A DNA stretch of 64,000 nt from Calendula officinalis (GCA_963853835.1 OY970829.1:78924901-78988900), one strand, 5' to 3'; numbered from the stretch's first letter, positions 32,999 to 44,444 are shown. The notes: a model not told the origin generated them from the letters alone. Program-made: numbers and translations.

Positions 32999-34690
32999 AT
33001 GTCTAGTGTTCATGCTCTAGGTGGTTGGAAAACCGTGGATAGGAGAAAAACCAATAAGAACCTGGATGTCACGTCTTTCTATGTTGGAAATATCCCAATG
33101 GAAGCTTCTGTTGAAGATTTAAGGAAGGTGTTTGCGGGATTTGGGAAGGTGTGTAATGTTTTTATACCCCGGAAAAGGGATGCGGCGGGGGTGCCTTTTG
33201 GTTTTGTAAGATTCTCAGGTGTCAGGGATGTGAAGGAATTTGAAGTGTCACTCAAAAAGGTCAGATTATGGAACAATGTCCTGACTGTAAACGTTTCCCG
33301 GTTCAGTAGGTCAGGAGAGGCACGTACTCCTCTTGCTCCTACTGCCAGGAAGATTCACCCTCGTCAGCAGCCCCCACCGCCTCCTTACAATACATGGAAC
33401 CCTTCGGGGAACCGCTCCTTTGCAAATGTGGTTAGGGGAACTTCTGTCCGACCGCCCACTCCGGAGCGTATCATTTCTCTGGCTCCCTCAACGGAGACTG
33501 TTGAGCTTCTCTTTGGGTCTTACCTGTTTGGTGAAGTTCTTAACTTGAAAACCCTAAAGGATATTCATAATATTCTACGTTTGTCTGGTGTTAAGATTCA
33601 AAAGGTGCATTACTATGGCGGTTTATGTGTGCTGATCGGTTTTGAATCTAAAGAAGATGCTAGCAGCTTTTTGGATAATACTGATTCATGGAAGGAATCT
33701 TTTAAGTGGCTAAAGCAAGGAGACTCGCTCGCTCACAGGCACTTCGAGCGTTTAGCGATGATTAAAATCGTTGGCCTCCCCCTTCATTTCCGTTCGAGTA
33801 AAAACTTAAAAGAGATTGTGGCTTGTTATGGTAGAATCCTGGAAATGGGGGTGGGTGAAAACGTGTTGAACTGTGAGGATGTTTCTTTTGTCAATATCCT
33901 TATGATTACTAAGCAGAAGATTAGGGTTAGTGAGTCTATTGTCGTCAACCACGGCAGTGGCAATCACTTCACTATCAATGTCACGGAGATGGATGATTTC
34001 TTATTTCAGTTTAATAACTGCCACACTCCTCCAGATGATCCCACGGCGTCTGGCAACGCAAGTTCTGAGGATAATGATTTTTCTGGGATCTCGGATACCT
34101 GGGATGGGAATCTGGCCGGAGTGGCAAATATGAATGATATTGTAATCGATTCTGGAAAATCTCCGGCACAAGTATCGCCGGAAGTTGGGGTGGCGGTGAA
34201 TGTTGAGATGTCTCCAACGTTTCAGCATCCTTTGCATGGGGAAGTCCAATCATCTCCAAATAATGTTGGAAATCGGGTGGAGGGTTTGTTTGCGTTCAAA
34301 GAGGATACCAGTACCCACGCGCCTCATCCGAATGATTATTCGAGTGGTCCACCTAATGATTTCTCGGGTCTGGTGGGATCCAGATGTTTTGGGCCCTTCC
34401 CTGCTGGGCCGGTGAACTTTAATGGGCGAATTCTTCCCAATTCCTTTGGGCCTAATTTTAATTCAGATCCTGGGCCGACCTATGTCTCTCCTCCAGTGGT
34501 GATTGAACTAAAAAAAAGAAGGGTGGGTTCCCCTCTTTCCTCGGATGTTCCGCAGCCTGTTGTGCCGATCTTAGATGAGATGACTAAAACAATCGAGATA
34601 GGGAAACTGGTGGATGTTGAAGTCGAAAACGGGAACGTGGTTATGTCTGAAATTTTGGGGGTATTGGGTGGTAATAATGTTCCCCAATGA
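32999..34690 (+). CDS. LINE ORF1 protein: RRM plus DUF4283-like region
   Basis: 563 residues, intact. Residues about 25-105 form an RNA-recognition motif with RNP2-like FYVGNIP and RNP1-like GFVRFSG. Residues about 165-290 resemble the DUF4283 region of plant LINE ORF1 (LCVLIGFESKEDASSF, then RLAMIKIVGLPLH). The rest is a low-complexity Pro/Asn/Ser tail. The family role is to coat LINE RNA and carry it back to DNA as an RNP. Its stop overlaps the ORF2 start (ATGA, 34687-34690), suggesting translational coupling or reinitiation. It is odd that this ORF is whole while ORF2 is broken. Confidence 0.88.
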   Translation: MSSVHALGGWKTVDRRKTNKNLDVTSFYVGNIPMEASVEDLRKVFAGFGKVCNVFIPRKRDAAGVPFGFVRFSGVRDVKEFEVSLKKVRLWNNVLTVNVSRFSRSGEARTPLAPTARKIHPRQQPPPPPYNTWNPSGNRSFANVVRGTSVRPPTPERIISLAPSTETVELLFGSYLFGEVLNLKTLKDIHNILRLSGVKIQKVHYYGGLCVLIGFESKEDASSFLDNTDSWKESFKWLKQGDSLAHRHFERLAMIKIVGLPLHFRSSKNLKEIVACYGRILEMGVGENVLNCEDVSFVNILMITKQKIRVSESIVVNHGSGNHFTINVTEMDDFLFQFNNCHTPPDDPTASGNASSEDNDFSGISDTWDGNLAGVANMNDIVIDSGKSPAQVSPEVGVAVNVEMSPTFQHPLHGEVQSSPNNVGNRVEGLFAFKEDTSTHAPHPNDYSSGPPNDFSGLVGSRCFGPFPAGPVNFNGRILPNSFGPNFNSDPGPTYVSPPVVIELKKRRVGSPLSSDVPQPVVPILDEMTKTIEIGKLVDVEVENGNVVMSEILGVLGGNNVPQ

Positions 34691-37600
34691 ATTGTATTTC
34701 TCTAAATGTTAGGGGTTTATGTGAAGATCACAAGCAGAGGTGGGTGAAAGGGCTTTGTTCTTCTCACAAGCTCTCGATTGTTTGCTTGCAAGAAACGAAG
34801 TTAATTCGTTCGTCATCTCTTCATTTTGATATTAGGAACTGCTGGGCTAATAACAATTTCAATTTTGAAATTGTGGAATTTGTGGGCAGATCTGGCGGTG
34901 TTTTAACGATCTGGGATCCCAACAAGTTCGTGAGTTCGGGCTCTATTAAGTCACAAAATTTCATGGTGACTTTTGTAAAATGGTTGGATTTCGATATAGA
35001 GCTGGCTGTTGTTAACATTTATACTCCCCAGGCTGCCACAGGCAAAAGGCGCCTTTGGGTCGAGTTGTCGGCGTTGAAGGATTCTAGACCCGCAATGTGG
35101 TTATTCATGGGAGACCTAAGTGTGGTGCGGAATGCAAATGAGAGGATAAATTCTCAATTCTGTAGTGCATCGGCGGATGATTTCAATCTGTTCATTTCTC
35201 GGAACGGACTTCACGATATTCAAATGGGTGGGTCAAAATTCACTTATTTTAGGCAGGAGGGTGGTGGTAAATTAAGTAAGCTAGATAGGTTCCTAATTTG
35301 TGGGAACTTTCTTAATTGTTTCCCTGGAACCACGGTCACGGCCCTTCCTATGGACTTATCGGACCATAAGCCCATTATCCTTAAAACAGCTGTTTTGGAC
35401 TTTGGGCCAAGGCCCTTTAAATTGTTCAATTCATGGATCTCGAGCGATGGTTTCTCTGTTGTGGTCTCAAATGCTTGGGCCAGATTTAATGGTTATGGGT
35501 GCCCGGACTTGTTTCTTTTGGCTAAGTTTAGATATTTAAAAATGTCCATAAAACAGTGGCGTGAGGTGGAGTTTGCTAAAGAAAATGGGGATCTCAAGAA
35601 CTGTAGACATCGTGTGGAGGAAATTGATAAGTTAGCTGAGTCCAGGCCCTTGTCATCTATTGAATTAGATAACCGATCAAATTGTGTGAATCGTATTGTA
35701 GAGCTGGAGAAGGCTGCGACGGCTGGTCTCAAGCAAAAGGCTAGAATAAAGTGGATGGTCGATGGAGATGAGAACTCGAAATTCTTCCACGGTATTGCAA
35801 ACTCTCATATAAATAAGTCTCAGATTAACGGTTTGATAATTAACGATCAGTGGGTCACCATCCCGTCTGACATTAAATCGCAGGTTTTTAATTTTTTCAA
35901 GAATAAATTTTCTGATCGTTGGCCGAATAGGCCAAAGCTGCTGAGTGGCAGATTTAAGCAACTGCCTCAATGTTTCAGTGACAATCTCGAGGCTGATTTC
36001 TCTATGGAGGAAATCAGGAATGCAGTATGGAGCTGTGGTTCGGAGAGGGCCCCGGGTCCGGATGGTTTCTCTTTTAAGTTTTTTAAAACTTATTGGTAAA
36101 TTATTAAAGGAGATGTGATGAATGCAGTTAAGCACTTTGAGAAATGGGGGCAGATTTCGGATGGTTGTAACGCTTCGTTTATTTCCCTTGCGGCTAAAAC
36201 TAGTGACCCGCTCTCTCTTAATGACTATAGGCCGATAAGTTTGATCGGTTCTACTTATAAGATCATTGCAAAAGCCTTAGCCTTGAGACTTAAGAAGTAT
36301 ATTGGGTTATGCATTGATGACGTTCAATCGGCTTTTGTGGAAGGAAGGAACATTTTGGAGGGTCCTTTGATTGTCAATGAGCTTTGTACATGGGCAAAAC
36401 AAAATAGTAAAAAATTGCTTCTTTTCAAAGTAGATTTCGACAAGGCTTTTGATTCGGTGAATTGGAATTTCCTTGGTTCGGTTATGTACCAAATGAATTT
36501 TGGAGAGAAGTGGAGAAATTGGATTCGGGCATGCTTGATTTCTGCTAGGGCTTCGGTCCTGGTCAATGGAAGCCCTACTAAGGAATTCTCTTTGTCCAAA
36601 GGCATTAGGCAAGGTGACCTGTTATCCCCTTTTCTCTTCATCATCGTGGTGGAAGGTCTAAATGTTATGATGTAGGCTGCGGTAGAAAAAGGGGTGTTTG
36701 ATGGGGTTCCAATTCCTAATTCGTCCACTATTATATCTCACCTTTTTTATGCCGATGATGCACTATTTGTAGGATACTGGTCTAGAAAAAATGTGGATAA
36801 TCTAGCAAGAATTCTTAGATGCCTCCATGTGGTTTCGGGGCTTAAAGTTAGCTTTAATAAGTCTCGTGTCTTTGGCATTGGGGCGGAGGATGAGGAAGTT
36901 TCTGCTTGGGCAGATTCTTTGGGCTGCGAGCCTGCTCAACTCCCGTTCACCTACCTAGGGGTGCCGGTCGGTAACAATATGAACCGTTTGGGGGCGTGGA
37001 AACCTATCATTGATAAATTCCGGGCTAAGCTCTGCGGATGGAAGGCTAACCACCCTTTCTTTTGGTGGGCACATGACTCTCGCCAAAGCTGTGTTGAGTA
37101 ACCTTCCTATCTATTATCTCACTCTTTTTGCAGCTCCCATGGGGATTATTGACTCCTTGGAAAAACTTCAGCGACAATTTATATGGAAAGGGTCTGAAGG
37201 GTCAAAGTCGATACATTGGGTGGCGTGGAACAAGTTGAAGTCTCCTAAAGATGTTGGGGGTGCGGGATTGGGGTTAATACGGAATTTAAACCTCTCCTTG
37301 CTTACGAAGTGGTGGTGGAAGCTCAAGTCATTCCCGGATGCGCTTTGGGCTCGGGTTATTCGGGGCTTACATAGTCTCGATTCTGCTCCTTTTCTCCAAT
37401 TTGCGCGATCTAGGGGCGGAGGGGTCTGGTCCGCAATTGTCAATTCAAAAAACGGTCTCCGAAAGCTTAACATGGATGTGGATGACGTCTTATATACGGA
37501 TGATAACGCTTCTGCTTGGAGGTCAGATTTTGTTGATGGTGGAATTTTCAAGGTTGCTAAACTTAGGGATCGACTTGATCGTGCCTTCCACCCGGTGTGC

Positions 37601-38116
37601 GATGTAAAGTTCTGGTAGATCAACATAGTCCCGAAGAATGTCCTTTATTTTAATTGGAAAGCGGTTCAAGGAAAAATCCCGGTGACTGTTGAACTTATTA
37701 AGAGAAACATCGTGGTTGGTTCTCCATTGTGCTCGTTCTGCTCTAGCTCGGATAAAAGCTCTGACCACTTGCTTGTATCATGCCAGCTTGCTCAATGTAC
37801 GATGTTGAAAGTGTTTCGTTGGTGTGAGATTGACGCTATGCCGAACCAGTTTGGGTCGGTTAGGGATGTCTTTGGTTTTGTTATGAGTTGGGGTTATTGC
37901 AACAAAAAACGGCAGTTGCTCTTGGGGATAGTTTTTGGCGCTTTTTGGTGTATTTGGAAAGCCCGAAACAATCGTATTTTCAGAGGTATTATGCAACAGG
38001 AGGATGGTATTGTTGACACAATTAAAGCTCTTGTCTTTGGTTGGAAAAGATATAGGGGTAAAAGTTTAAACCTTAGTTGGGTTGAGTGGTGTCTGCACCT
38101 TCTTCTTTGTATTTAA
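34687..38116 (+). pseudogene. LINE ORF2: endonuclease-reverse transcriptase, four breaks
   Basis: The N-terminal APE-type endonuclease runs about residues 1-230: ISLNVRGL, the QETK glutamate motif and LSDHKP near its end. The usual GDFN is GDLS here, so one catalytic Asn is missing. RT follows: ERAPGPDGFSFKFF, FKVDFDKAFDSVNW, GIRQGDLLSPFLFI and FYADDALF. The C-terminal zf-RVT has CSFCSSSDKSSDHLLVSC and FWCIWKARNN. Breaks: TAA 36097-36099, TAG 36673-36675, a frameshift near 37060 (37010-37101 overlap) and TAG 37616-37618, all otherwise in register to TAA at 38116. Confidence 0.94.
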
Positions 38117-38276
38117 TTCCTTTTGTTGTTTGTTTTTGTTTCTAGCTCCTTGCTAGTTTAATATACTTGCCGGTTCCAAAAAAAAGTAGACAATATCAAA
38201 TTGAAGAAATGAAATTTTTATTTAGAACAAAAAATGAAAGAAAAATAGGAAGCTTATTAATGGTGAAATAAGTATA

Positions 38277-38540
38277 TACTCCTTCCGTCCTAAATAAAGT
38301 TCTCATTTCTCCTTCAAATTTTGTCCCTAAATAAAGTTCTCATTTCTCAAACTTAAGGACCCCATATAAATAATAATATTATTACTAATACTTTCACCAC
38401 TAATAATCTCATAAAACACGTTCTCTCCAATCAAACCTTATATTTTAATCAAAAGTAATACCAAATACCCTATCAATAATGATCTTCCAAAAAATTGTGT
38501 CTAAAAGAAATGAGAACTTTATTTAGGAACGGAGGGAGTA
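38277..38540. mobile_element. Stowaway-type MITE, copy G (different subfamily)
   Basis: 264 bp, TACTCCTTCCGTCCTAAATA to TTTAGGAACGGAGGGAGTA, with a second inner copy of the AAAGTTCTCATTTCT block. TA at both ends. These are classic CTCCCTCCGT-type Stowaway termini. Confidence 0.92.
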
Positions 38541-39010
38541 CTTATTAATAATTGACATCTTTTATTTTAATTCGAAAGCATAGAAATGTTGGAGTGATAG
38601 TTTTTTCCCCTTTCATTCCACTTTATTACATGCAACAAAATTTATATTTTATTTTATCTATATATTATCTGATGTGAGTTTCTAATACATGTATTGATAT
38701 CTTAATGTCGTTATAAATTTTTGCATAGTTTTATAAGCAATTTCATGGAGTGGCAACGAGTTGGCCTTTTTTTTTCAAATGAAGATGTACAACCATTTAC
38801 ATATTTTTTCTATTTACGTACATAAAAGTTTGAGTACTAAAAATAATTAAATAAGAAGTAAGTGAACCGAAGTACGTATATGATTATGTCAGCCAGATCT
38901 TACTCATTAATTGACAACGATCGAGGACCCTATCAAGAAATCCTGCTTCGAAAAGATATGTCCATAACTTTTCATTTACTTATTTACCGTATTTTTTAAA
39001 ATTATTGTGT
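38541..39010. other. Intergenic AT-rich DNA
   Basis: Nothing recognised. Confidence 0.4.
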
Positions 39011-39027
39011 ACAATAAGATACAAGAT

Positions 39028-39147
39028 GTCAAAGGGCATTTGGTCTAACGATATAGTGTGTGTCTTTTGACTTTGTGGTCAGGGGTTCGAGTCCCGTCGT
39101 GGACATATGTGATAATTAGGAGTAAATTATGCTTACCGTTCAAAAAA
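39028..39147 (+). mobile_element. tRNA-derived SINE (tRNA-Lys-like head)
   Basis: 120 bp flanked by a 17-bp duplication with one mismatch, ACAATAAGATACAAGAT (39011-39027) and ACAATAAAATACAAGAT (39148-39164). The head has an A-box-like TTTGGTCTAACGATATAGTG and a clear B box GGTTCGAGTCC. The segment TTTTGACTTTGTGGTCAGGG resembles the anticodon arm and variable region of tRNA-Lys. It ends in CCGTTC plus seven A. The acceptor stem does not pair well, so it is not a working tRNA gene. Confidence 0.88.
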
Positions 39148-39164
39148 ACAATAAAATACAAGAT

Positions 39165-39720
39165 TAAATACAATGCATAGTCAACTTTAGTATATAACAA
39201 GTCAAAACTGTATTAATAAGAAATAAATTACGTCCGAAATTAGGATATCCACGTAGAATCTTTAGCGTGGTCCATGACACTTTAAATATGTAGTTGAAAT
39301 AAGAACACAAAATGACAACATCACTTCAAATTAGTCTTCGGTCCCCCCAACTTCAGTCAAACTATGTGCATCTCTTATAGCTCCAAGTTGCAAACTAGAT
39401 GAAACAATTTGCACAATTTCATCACAAAATACAAGATTTGATTTTAAAATTTTTGTATTACTAAACAGATATGTATATTGTTAATGTTAATGTTGATATA
39501 GATATTTTCATCATAAAATAAAGAGTTTGAGTAAGTATATTATCAACTGTATTTTGTTGAATCTAAACTATAGAAATTGAGTATTTGAAGTGATGGGAAT
39601 ATATTCAAAATGTAGAATTCTTAATGTATAATTATATTTTAGTAACTTTTTTTTTTGGTGGGAGCAAATCTTAATCTACTTATAAATACTACATATGTTT
39701 ATAATGGGACTTGAAACACC
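39165..39720. other. Intergenic AT-rich DNA between SINE and hAT element
   Basis: Nothing recognised beyond the hAT target-site copy GAAACACC at 39713-39720. Confidence 0.4.
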
Positions 39721-40830
39721 TAGGGGTGTTCGTTTGGATAATTTGGATATATCCGAACCAAATAGGTGAATCCAAATAGTTTTTGGATTTTTAATGTTCA
39801 AACCGAACCGTCCAAATTAATTTAAATTCAAACCGATCCGAACCAAATTACAATTTGGTTGGTTTGGTTTTATCCGAACCAAACAGTTTTTTTAATATAT
39901 CTCACAAGACTACAAAAGTATATAACATAACTGAGTTTAATATATAGGGGTGGCAATATATGACCCGGCACGAAACCCGACCTGAAACCGACACGAGATA
40001 AACATGTTTGAGTTGAGGTAAAAAAGTTTTGGGTCAGTCTCGGGTCGACTTAGCTGACCTGTTTATTAAACAGGTTAGGTTCGGGTCAATGAGAATTTAA
40101 ATGGATCGACCCGCCAACCCGTTTAATTATTAAAATATATTTATTTATACTTAGTTTATAGTTTACTAGTTAAAATGTAAGTAATAGTTAGATAAAAACT
40201 AAAAGGGCTAATCAGAAATTTGGTGTTTTGGTATTTTATTATGAATTGGTGAGATAATAACAACATGTTGACCCGTTTAACATGTTTGACATGTTAACCT
40301 GTTTAACACGTTTATTTAAACGGGTTATATGGGTTAGGTTTTGGTTGAAGGTAAACAGGTTAGGGTTGAGATATCTGACCCGTTTATATAAATAGGTCGG
40401 TCTTGGGTTGAATGTTTCTGACCCGCCAAGCCGTGAACCCGAACCCGTCAACCTGAACCCGACCTGAATTGCCACCCCTATTAATATATACACTTTCAAA
40501 AAGATATACTACTTTATACATAAAAACAAGTCTAATTCATATCTTGTGACATTTCAAACCATGAGATATTCTATTAATTTCCATAGTCCATAGATATTTT
40601 ATTTTTTTTTGGAAATGGGCTATAATTGTTGGATATATATTTAAATATTTGTATATTACTATTTTGATTTTTTGAACAATCCGGATTTTACAATGGAAAC
40701 CAAATCCAATCCGAAAACCAAACTATTAATTTGGTTCAAGTCCAAACCGATCCAAAAAACCAATCCAAACGATCCAATCCAAATTGTCCATTTTGACAAT
40801 CCGGTTATATCCGAATAGTGAACACCCATA
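39721..40830. mobile_element. hAT-type non-autonomous element (outer of a nested pair)
   Basis: Ends TAGGGGTGTTCG and TGAACACCCATA, flanked by the perfect 8-bp duplication GAAACACC (39713-39720 and 40831-40838). The interior carries repeats of CCGAACCAAAT / ATTTGGTT(T/C)GG. About 566 bp once the nested element and its duplication are removed. No transposase code. Confidence 0.95.
39945..40480. mobile_element. hAT-type MITE nested in the outer hAT element
   Basis: 536 bp with perfect 13-bp inverted ends TAGGGGTGGCAAT / ATTGCCACCCCTA and the perfect 8-bp duplication TTAATATA (39937-39944 and 40481-40488). The interior has repeats of GACCCG and CGGGTCA / AACCCG type. Confidence 0.96.
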
Positions 40831-40927
40831 GAAACACCGACCACAAGGATGGAGGCAAAAATATTATCGCTAGGTCAAATATCCTTTGGTATTTTAGTAC
40901 TCTTAATTTGGTTGATCAGGTCTTTAC

Positions 40928-41307
40928 CATAGTCACACGATACGCTGGTTAGGGTGCGAACTGCGTACCGGACGCCGCGTACCGAAACGCGATACATTGG
41001 TGTACCGAACGCTACAGGGATCGCTCTTTGGTACGCCAATTTTGAGTTCCTGATAAAAGAAGGTAAATGAATTGGTACGTCGTAATTCGCGTTCCTATTA
41101 GGTGGGAACCTCGTACCCGCTTAATATGGATCGCGTTTCCCACGAACCAGGAATGTATTGGTACATCGTTCCAAAACATAAGGTACACCGTACCGGACAC
41201 GTACCGAAATGAACCTACCCCCTGCGTACCCGATACAACTAAACTAGTGAATCGCGTACCCATACCGCGTACCCGTACCGAAGGGTACCGCGTCCTATGT
41301 GACTATG
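40928..41307. mobile_element. Non-autonomous DNA transposon with CATAGTCACA ends, CGCGTACC-rich
   Basis: 380 bp flanked by the perfect 8-bp duplication GTCTTTAC (40920-40927 and 41308-41315). Inverted ends CATAGTCACA / TGTGACTATG. The core is full of CGCGTACC / GGTACGC blocks and GTACCG repeats, far more CpG-rich than the surroundings. The 8-bp duplication suggests hAT, but the ends are not the usual TAGGG type. Confidence 0.85.
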
Positions 41308-41574
41308 GTCTTTACTATCACTAACTATTAAATGTGTGACATACTTATCTGAACTTGAAAAAATAGTAAATTTAGTATCCTAACTTACTAGTTTTGTCAC
41401 GTCATTTGCTTCTAATTTCAACATATTAAAATAAACTTATATTTTTTAGTTTGTTAAAAGTTATAAGAGAAATCAATCATGTAAGAAAGCGATAAAATTA
41501 ATGAGTTAAGGTATTAAATTGATCATTTTAACAAGTATATCATACTACATCTTTAATATTTTAGTAGGGTTGTC

Positions 41575-41725
41575 AAAACCTGACACGACACGACAAAAAT
41601 ACACGAAACGAAACGAAATTGAGACGAAATTGAAATTTGAATTCGTGTTCATGTCGTTTTCGTGTTGTGTAAAATAAACACGAAGTCGTGTCGTGTTCGT
41701 GTTCAGAGATTAACACGAAATGAGG
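41575..41725. mobile_element. Partial hAT-like element rich in ACACGA repeats
   Basis: Starts TAGGGTTGTCAAAACCTGAC and carries ACACGACACGAC, GAAACGAAACGAAATT and CGTGTTCGTGTT blocks. Clearly the same family as 55295-55688. No right end or 8-bp duplication was identified. Confidence 0.6.
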
Positions 41726-41808
41726 GTGATAAAAAATATGTCCTGTGTGTATTACATTAAAATGACGTTTAATTTTTTAAAATTTAATTTAATGCATGTC
41801 AAGAGATA

Positions 41809-42327
41809 CAGTAAAACCTCCATAAATTAATACTCGATAAATTAATAACCTCGATAAAATTAATAATTATATGGACCCAACTTGGGACTAGTACAAAATC
41901 GGACCCCAATCGATATAAAATAATAAGATAATAATTTTTTTGAAATCCTAATGTAAATATATTAGTCCCAATCAAACTATAAATTAATAATTACTAAAAT
42001 AGAATTCCAAAATTCTAGAGTTATCAAGTAAAAAATGAATCTATAGTCACTTATTTTTTGTGAACTTCAAATCTATATTGAGTTCATCTTAAATATACAT
42101 TGAACTTGACAAGTTCATTAATGTGAGAATTTTGAAGGTCTTGTGAATGTGAATGTGATGCAGAATTTTGAAGATCATGTGAATATGTAAATACGTATTA
42201 GATAAGTTGATTTTATAATAATATTATTTTTAAATTAATAATTTATTAATTTATCGATAAATTAATATCTCGCTAAATTAATAAAATATCCAAGTCCCAA
42301 CTTTATTAATTTATGGAGGTTTTACTG
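41809..42327. mobile_element. Emigrant/Lemi1-like (pogo/Tc1-mariner) MITE
   Basis: 519 bp, inverted ends CAGTAAAACCTCCATAAATT / AATTTATGGAGGTTTTACTG, flanked by TA (41807-41808 and 42328-42329). These ends match the Emigrant/Lemi1 plant pogo-like family I know as CAGTAAAACCTCTATAAATT. No coding capacity. Confidence 0.93.
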
Positions 42328-42820
42328 TATGTGTTTTACATTAGAATGACCAATTATGCGTGTATACATGTTTTTTGATAAATTAAAAATATTTACATTT
42401 ATTTAGTTTTAAATCCGTTGAATACGTAGTTCCTACGACGTATTTTAGACGCTTTTACAAATTTTAATGTTTTATTCTAATATACTTTGTAGAAATATAG
42501 ATTAATAATCACAATATATAATCACTAATGTTAAGTCTCGTATTTTGTTTATATTCTTTTTTGGAACTATTGTGAAATCACTTGGACAAAGGAACTTCAA
42601 AAGATGCATTGCACTCATATAAATTTGTAGCACAACAAAGTCATATGACCATAACTATCATGCTCTCGACTGAGGCGATTTGGCGCGAAAAGTTGTTGAG
42701 ATCTGTTTCATCAATTTCACGCTAATTTCGCGTTTCTTCTTCGATTCTTCTTCGATTCTTCCTTGTTTTCGATCCATCCTTGCTTCTGTATTCCAATTTG
42801 ATTTCAGTAAAGTGTTCGTA

Positions 42821-44429
42821 ATGTCTAGTCGCAGAGCTTCGAAGCGTAGTGTGAAAATCCCGATGAAATTTGGAGATTCATTTCACAAAGTGAATAACAC
42901 GATGAATGCAAAATCGACTGTGGTGATAGATAACTCAGAACAACCTGAAGCTAAGGATCTGACTGGATCAATGAGCCCTAATTTTGAGGAGACTGATGCA
43001 GGGAAGGGGGATCAGGTCAATATTGAGCAATTGAACAAATCGGTAGGTACTCCTAATGATCCTAATGATTCTAATCATGCTAGTCCTTCTGTATGTGTAA
43101 ATGTAAAGATAATAGATACGAAAGTGGTGAATATTGTTGATAACGACAATGATAATACAATAAAACCTAGTAAATAATATGCTAAAGTGGTGAATGATAC
43201 TGTAAAGGAGGTAAACACTAAAATGGAATACATACCTACTCATATGAATGAGGAAGGTATTGAAATTGTAGTGTTTGATGAAAATATTGTGAATATTGGG
43301 AGCCAGAAATGGAAGATGACAGTATGTGGTTATTTTGTGGGGTATCAAATGCATATAAACGAATTACGTTATAATGTGAGAAGAATGTGGGGAAAGTATG
43401 GCCTGAATGATATAAATATAGATAGTAATGGTCTATGTTTGTTCAAATTCAGAAGTGAGGAAGGAATGAGGAAAGTAATTGATCAAGGGCCTTGGATGGT
43501 AAACAATAAACCTCTGTTTGTGCAACAATGGAATCCGGAAATTGGTTTGGAAAAGGTTGAACAAACCAAAATTCCTCTGTGGATTAAGCTGTTTAATGTT
43601 CCAATAGAAGCATGGAGTAAAGAAGGATTAAGTGCAATAGCAAGCAGCCTTGGTATACCGTTAATAATGGATTCCATGACTTCAAAGATATGCCAAACAG
43701 CTACAGGTAGAATGGATTTTGCTAGAGTGTTAGTGGAAGTAGATGTGCTGAAAGGGTGTAAAGATGAAATAGAAGTACAATACAGAGACAATAATGGTGT
43801 AATAAAAGGAAGTAAGAAGCTGAAAGTGGAATATGTTTGGAAACCAGAGATTTGTACATACTGTCATGTTTTTGGGCATAATACTGTTAAATGCTTAAAA
43901 AGGCCTAAGAGTTTGAAAGAACAGGAAGAGGAGACAGTTAAGAACAACTCTACCGGTAATAAAGAAAAGGAGTTTACTGAAGTTATATACATGAAAAATG
44001 CCAAAAAAAATTAATAAAAATGAAAAGCAGGTGGATAAAGGTGCTACTCACAATACGAAGAGGAAGAATGCTACAAGGCAAGAATGGAAAGTGAATCCTG
44101 GTATCATAGAAGAACACAAAATGCTAGCAAACAAATATACAGTATTGGGAGACCATGAAGAGGAAGGTGAGCAGAATGCCACTGGATATAAGGAGAAAGA
44201 AGAAGTTGATATAATGGTAAAACAAAAATTGGCTCATACCAAAGATGTTTTTAACAAGTGGCCAGATAAAGTAAAAGAATACTTTAAAGAAAAATGGACG
44301 ATGGCATGATTGAAAGTGACCCAAGAGATAGAAGAGATGTATGAAGATGTGATAGTGAATGAAAACTACACATTTCAGTATGAGAATGAGATGGAGGGTG
44401 TGGACAGGACTGTTCTAAATGAACAGTAA
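42821..44429 (+). pseudogene. LINE ORF1: DUF4283 plus CCHC zinc knuckle, broken
   Basis: The start chosen is ATG 42821 (MSSRRASKRSVK), as the ORF upstream is UTR-like. The low-complexity N-terminus runs to a TAA at 43175-43177; the same frame continues into the DUF4283 domain (about 43300-43700: WKMTVCGYFVGYQM, QGPWMVNNKPLFVQQWNP). The knuckle CTYCHVFGHNTVKC follows at about 43854. A frameshift in the A-run at about 44000 moves to the Lys/Glu-rich tail, with one more TGA at 44307-44309 before the end at 44429. The family role is binding LINE RNA. ORF2 starts 16 nt later. Confidence 0.88.
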
Positions 44430-44444
44430 TTGTCTCTTGTTGTC

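Larger units (their letters stand above)
32880..38185 (+). mobile_element. L1-type LINE (RRM-ORF1 family), near full length
   Basis: A C-rich leader (about 32880-32998) is followed by ORF1, an overlapping ORF2 and a short 3' UTR ending TTGCCGGTTCC plus eight A (38178-38185). The 5' boundary is approximate. Upstream, 32776-32880 looks like half of a Stowaway MITE (TACTTTTTCCGTCC), so the LINE may have landed in one. No clear target-site duplication could be read. Confidence 0.85.

Noticed and set aside
32776..38236. LINE inserted in a Stowaway MITE (left half 32776-32880, right half 38198-38236)
   Set aside because: The left half has a Stowaway-like end, but the right half matches only loosely and has no clear terminus or duplication; left as a possibility only.
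39028..39110. Functional tRNA gene
   Set aside because: A and B boxes are present, but the acceptor arms do not pair, and the unit is followed by a tail with A-run and bounded by a 17-bp duplication, so it is a SINE.
42330..42560. Right end of the ACACGA element at TATTTTAG (42441-42448), equal to the 8 bp before 41575
   Set aside because: The sequence before it is not a complement of the TAGGGTTGTC end, so the 8-bp match is probably chance in AT-rich DNA.
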